DNA from: UBA11650 sp963997925
GTDB taxonomy: Bacteria > Chloroflexota > Dehalococcoidia > Lucifugimonadales > UBA3495
DNA: 64,000 nucleotides
Assembly: GCA_963997925.1 (NCBI GenBank)
Contig: CAXEOX010000004.1
Location: 1 to 64,000, forward strand
Direction: 5' to 3'
Notes under the pieces: generated by a model
Seen by the model: the letters and a program-made list of their open reading frames with translations, nothing else
What the model was told of the DNA's origin: nothing
The model's database searches: none
Part shown: positions 62,698-64,000 of the stretch, in pieces
Layout: each line of letters begins with the position of its first letter
How positions within the stretch are numbered: position 1 is the stretch's first letter
Translations under genes and position numbers: made by a program

Positions 62698-62747
62698 TCT
62701 AATGCTGCGTCAATTTGATCGAGGCACACTACCCGGCCGTCACATAC

Positions 62748-62841
62748 TGTCATTCCGAGGAGCGCAGAGACGAGGAATCTGGGGAGTGCGACTGCTCCGA
62801 TTCACAGATTCCTCTCCTTCCGCCAAAGGATCGGAATGACA
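62748..62841. repeat. Palindromic interspersed repeat, TCATTCC family, copy 2
   Basis: TGTCATTCCGAGGAGC at one end and GGATCGGAATGACA at the other; AGGAATCT/AGATTCCT lie inside. It is related to 791-890 by the outer TCATTCC/GGAATGA arms. It lies 50 bp upstream of the binding-protein start, between two minus-strand genes. Confidence 0.75.
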
Positions 62842-62928
62842 TGATGAACGTCTCTCGGGCCATTACTGTCCGCCACATTGGAAGGCTAATATCGAACACA
62901 ATGAACAGAGTTATTGGAGGCCAAGACC

Positions 62929-64000
62929 CTAAGTTTTAGGCCGGAAGATGCCGAAGGAACTGGTGTAGCCATGGAGAAAGGTGGTGCCGCTTACCGGGCC
63001 GATCTCCCCGTTGCAGAAGAAGCCGCCCAGGGGCACTTGTCCCAATTTGTCGTGGAATATCCCGGAATCGTGGTTGGGCTTTCCGTACAGATACTCCCCC
63101 CGGCCCAGGCAGGAGAAGAGCAGCGCGCCATGGATCTGATTCTCCCGGTTGTCGATGGCGTACCGGTCCAGCACTGCGGTCAGGTCGTCGCTGGAGGTTT
63201 CAGCATCGCGCAGATGGAACTGGACGATCTGTCCTTCTTTCAATATCTCGCCGACTGCCAGGTTCCCGGTGCGCTCATCCATCCCCACAACGTTGCGAAT
63301 CAGGAAATCGCCTTGCTTGGGTTCGTCCAGGAACTCGTCCATCACCACGCCGAGGAAAAGCGAGTTGCGCATAAGCCCTCGGTCCCGTTCACCGGAGCTC
63401 TCAAACAGCTCTCTAAGCACCGTCAGCGGCGTTTCCTCGTCCAACCCAACTAGGATGTTGCTGCGGCTCTCGGTTATCCGCATAGGGTGTCCAACGGGGC
63501 GGCAGCCCTGGGCCACCACGGTATCAACAGTGATATTCCCATGCAATGCGATGCCCACCGCTCCGCCATGAAAGGTCTCATCGCCCAAGAACAGCGCGTT
63601 TCCGCCCTGCTGCTGAGCGCCGCTGGCCAGTCCACCAATCTTGGCCGCCCGGCCGAAGGCAAAGTCCAAGCCCAGTATCAGGTTCTGTACCGGGAAGGAA
63701 TATGGGTCCGCCAGTACGACGAATTGCGGGTCCTGGCTGTCGGTCACTTTAACCAGTTCTTCCCAGGAGGTTGGACCAGCGTCCAGGTCGGGAAGGCTAT
63801 CGCTGTCCAGATGGAATTCAACAATCTCTACGTCGGGCAACACCGCGGCGGTGATAGACAACCCGGCCCGTTGCTCAACCTCTTCCCCATTTCCGATGAT
63901 TCCGCCACCGGAGCAACCGAACACCCGGGCCAAAGGCAGTTTCTGCTTGACCAAGGGCACGATGTCATCATATCCAGCCTGGTGATGGGGTGACACAAAG
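62929..64000 (-). CDS. FIST-domain protein, 5' end beyond the window
   Basis: At least 356 residues; the frame is open at the window edge. SPHHQAGYDDI and ARVFGCSGGGIIGNGEEVE belong to the FIST N domain, and the C-terminal ALLFSCLGRGEYLYG with PLGGFFCNGEIGPV to the FIST C domain. FIST proteins are thought to sense small ligands and feed signal transduction. It is probably a cytoplasmic sensor here. Confidence 0.85.
   Translation of the reverse strand, partial: FVSPHHQAGYDDIVPLVKQKLPLARVFGCSGGGIIGNGEEVEQRAGLSITAAVLPDVEIVEFHLDSDSLPDLDAGPTSWEELVKVTDSQDPQFVVLADPYSFPVQNLILGLDFAFGRAAKIGGLASGAQQQGGNALFLGDETFHGGAVGIALHGNITVDTVVAQGCRPVGHPMRITESRSNILVGLDEETPLTVLRELFESSGERDRGLMRNSLFLGVVMDEFLDEPKQGDFLIRNVVGMDERTGNLAVGEILKEGQIVQFHLRDAETSSDDLTAVLDRYAIDNRENQIHGALLFSCLGRGEYLYGKPNHDSGIFHDKLGQVPLGGFFCNGEIGPVSGTTFLHGYTSSFGIFRPKT

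Noticed and set aside
1..64000. Genome-wide TAG recoding
   Set aside because: Many clearly complete proteins here end naturally at TAG, so TAG cannot be a general sense codon; only site-specific readthrough remains possible.
1..64000. CRISPR array, prophage or integron
   Set aside because: No regularly spaced direct repeats, cas genes, phage structural genes or att-flanked integrase were seen. The tyrosine recombinase lies in a housekeeping operon with topA.

Overview
The window looks like the chromosome of a free-living Chloroflexota bacterium, most plausibly a Dehalococcoidia/SAR202-like lineage. This placement is inferred from gene content and was not tested by phylogeny. Supporting traits are a stripped-down division cluster (rsmH-ftsA-ftsZ with no mur, ftsQ, ftsI or ftsW genes between them), a B12-dependent class II ribonucleotide reductase, a fused gamma-alpha 2-oxoacid:ferredoxin oxidoreductase, several short-chain dehydrogenases, a two-subunit sulfopyruvate decarboxylase-like enzyme, and abundant TTG/GTG starts. 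No rRNA, tRNA, CRISPR array, prophage or insertion sequence was recognised.

Layout. 1-12 kb: end of an ABC-F ATPase (uup); a Fur-type regulator with a znuABC metal importer; an SDR; gatC-gatA-asnS; a methyltransferase relic; and a comD-comE-like operon with a degenerate comE paralogue. 12-20 kb: a DtxR-type regulator and iron ABC importer genes (fbpC diverging from fbpA-fbpB), a nitroreductase, a cupin and an OB-fold lipoprotein. 20-28 kb: a DUF1932-type dehydrogenase, a Fur-nickel transporter operon, an OPA-type MFS transporter, a P-loop kinase, DegV, YggT, proC and pdxA. 28-37 kb: a candidate structured RNA, nrdJ, nrdR, ftsZ, ftsA and rsmH. 37-41 kb: tig-clpP-clpX. 41-49.5 kb: one long minus-strand operon, dprA-topA-xer-aroQ-pepQ-efp-xseA-xseB-formyltransferase. 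50-57.5 kb: korAB, a divergent ECF sigma/anti-sigma pair, ccmABCDE and a LuxR-type response regulator. 57.5-64 kb: catabolic-type genes (two SDRs, FAH hydrolase), a DNA glycosylase, a substrate-binding protein without a visible signal peptide, and a FIST-domain protein cut by the window edge.

Main points of interest. Two otherwise intact genes, dprA and the ECF sigma factor, each carry one in-frame TAG codon with uninterrupted homology on both sides. The comE paralogue has lost its thiamine-diphosphate motif. CcmE has a CxxxY motif in place of the heme-binding HxxxY. nrdJ and nrdR share an almost identical promoter with two NrdR-box-like sites at matching positions. A stable RNA fold followed by a terminator lies downstream of nrdJ. 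Three families of palindromic repeats are scattered through the window, one copy lying in frame inside gatA.

Metal supply (Zn/Mn, Fe, Ni/Co) takes up much of the first third, with three different metalloregulators next to their probable targets. The centre is housekeeping (nucleotide reduction, division, protein quality control, DNA topology). The right part is respiratory: ferredoxin-linked 2-oxoacid oxidation and cytochrome c maturation.
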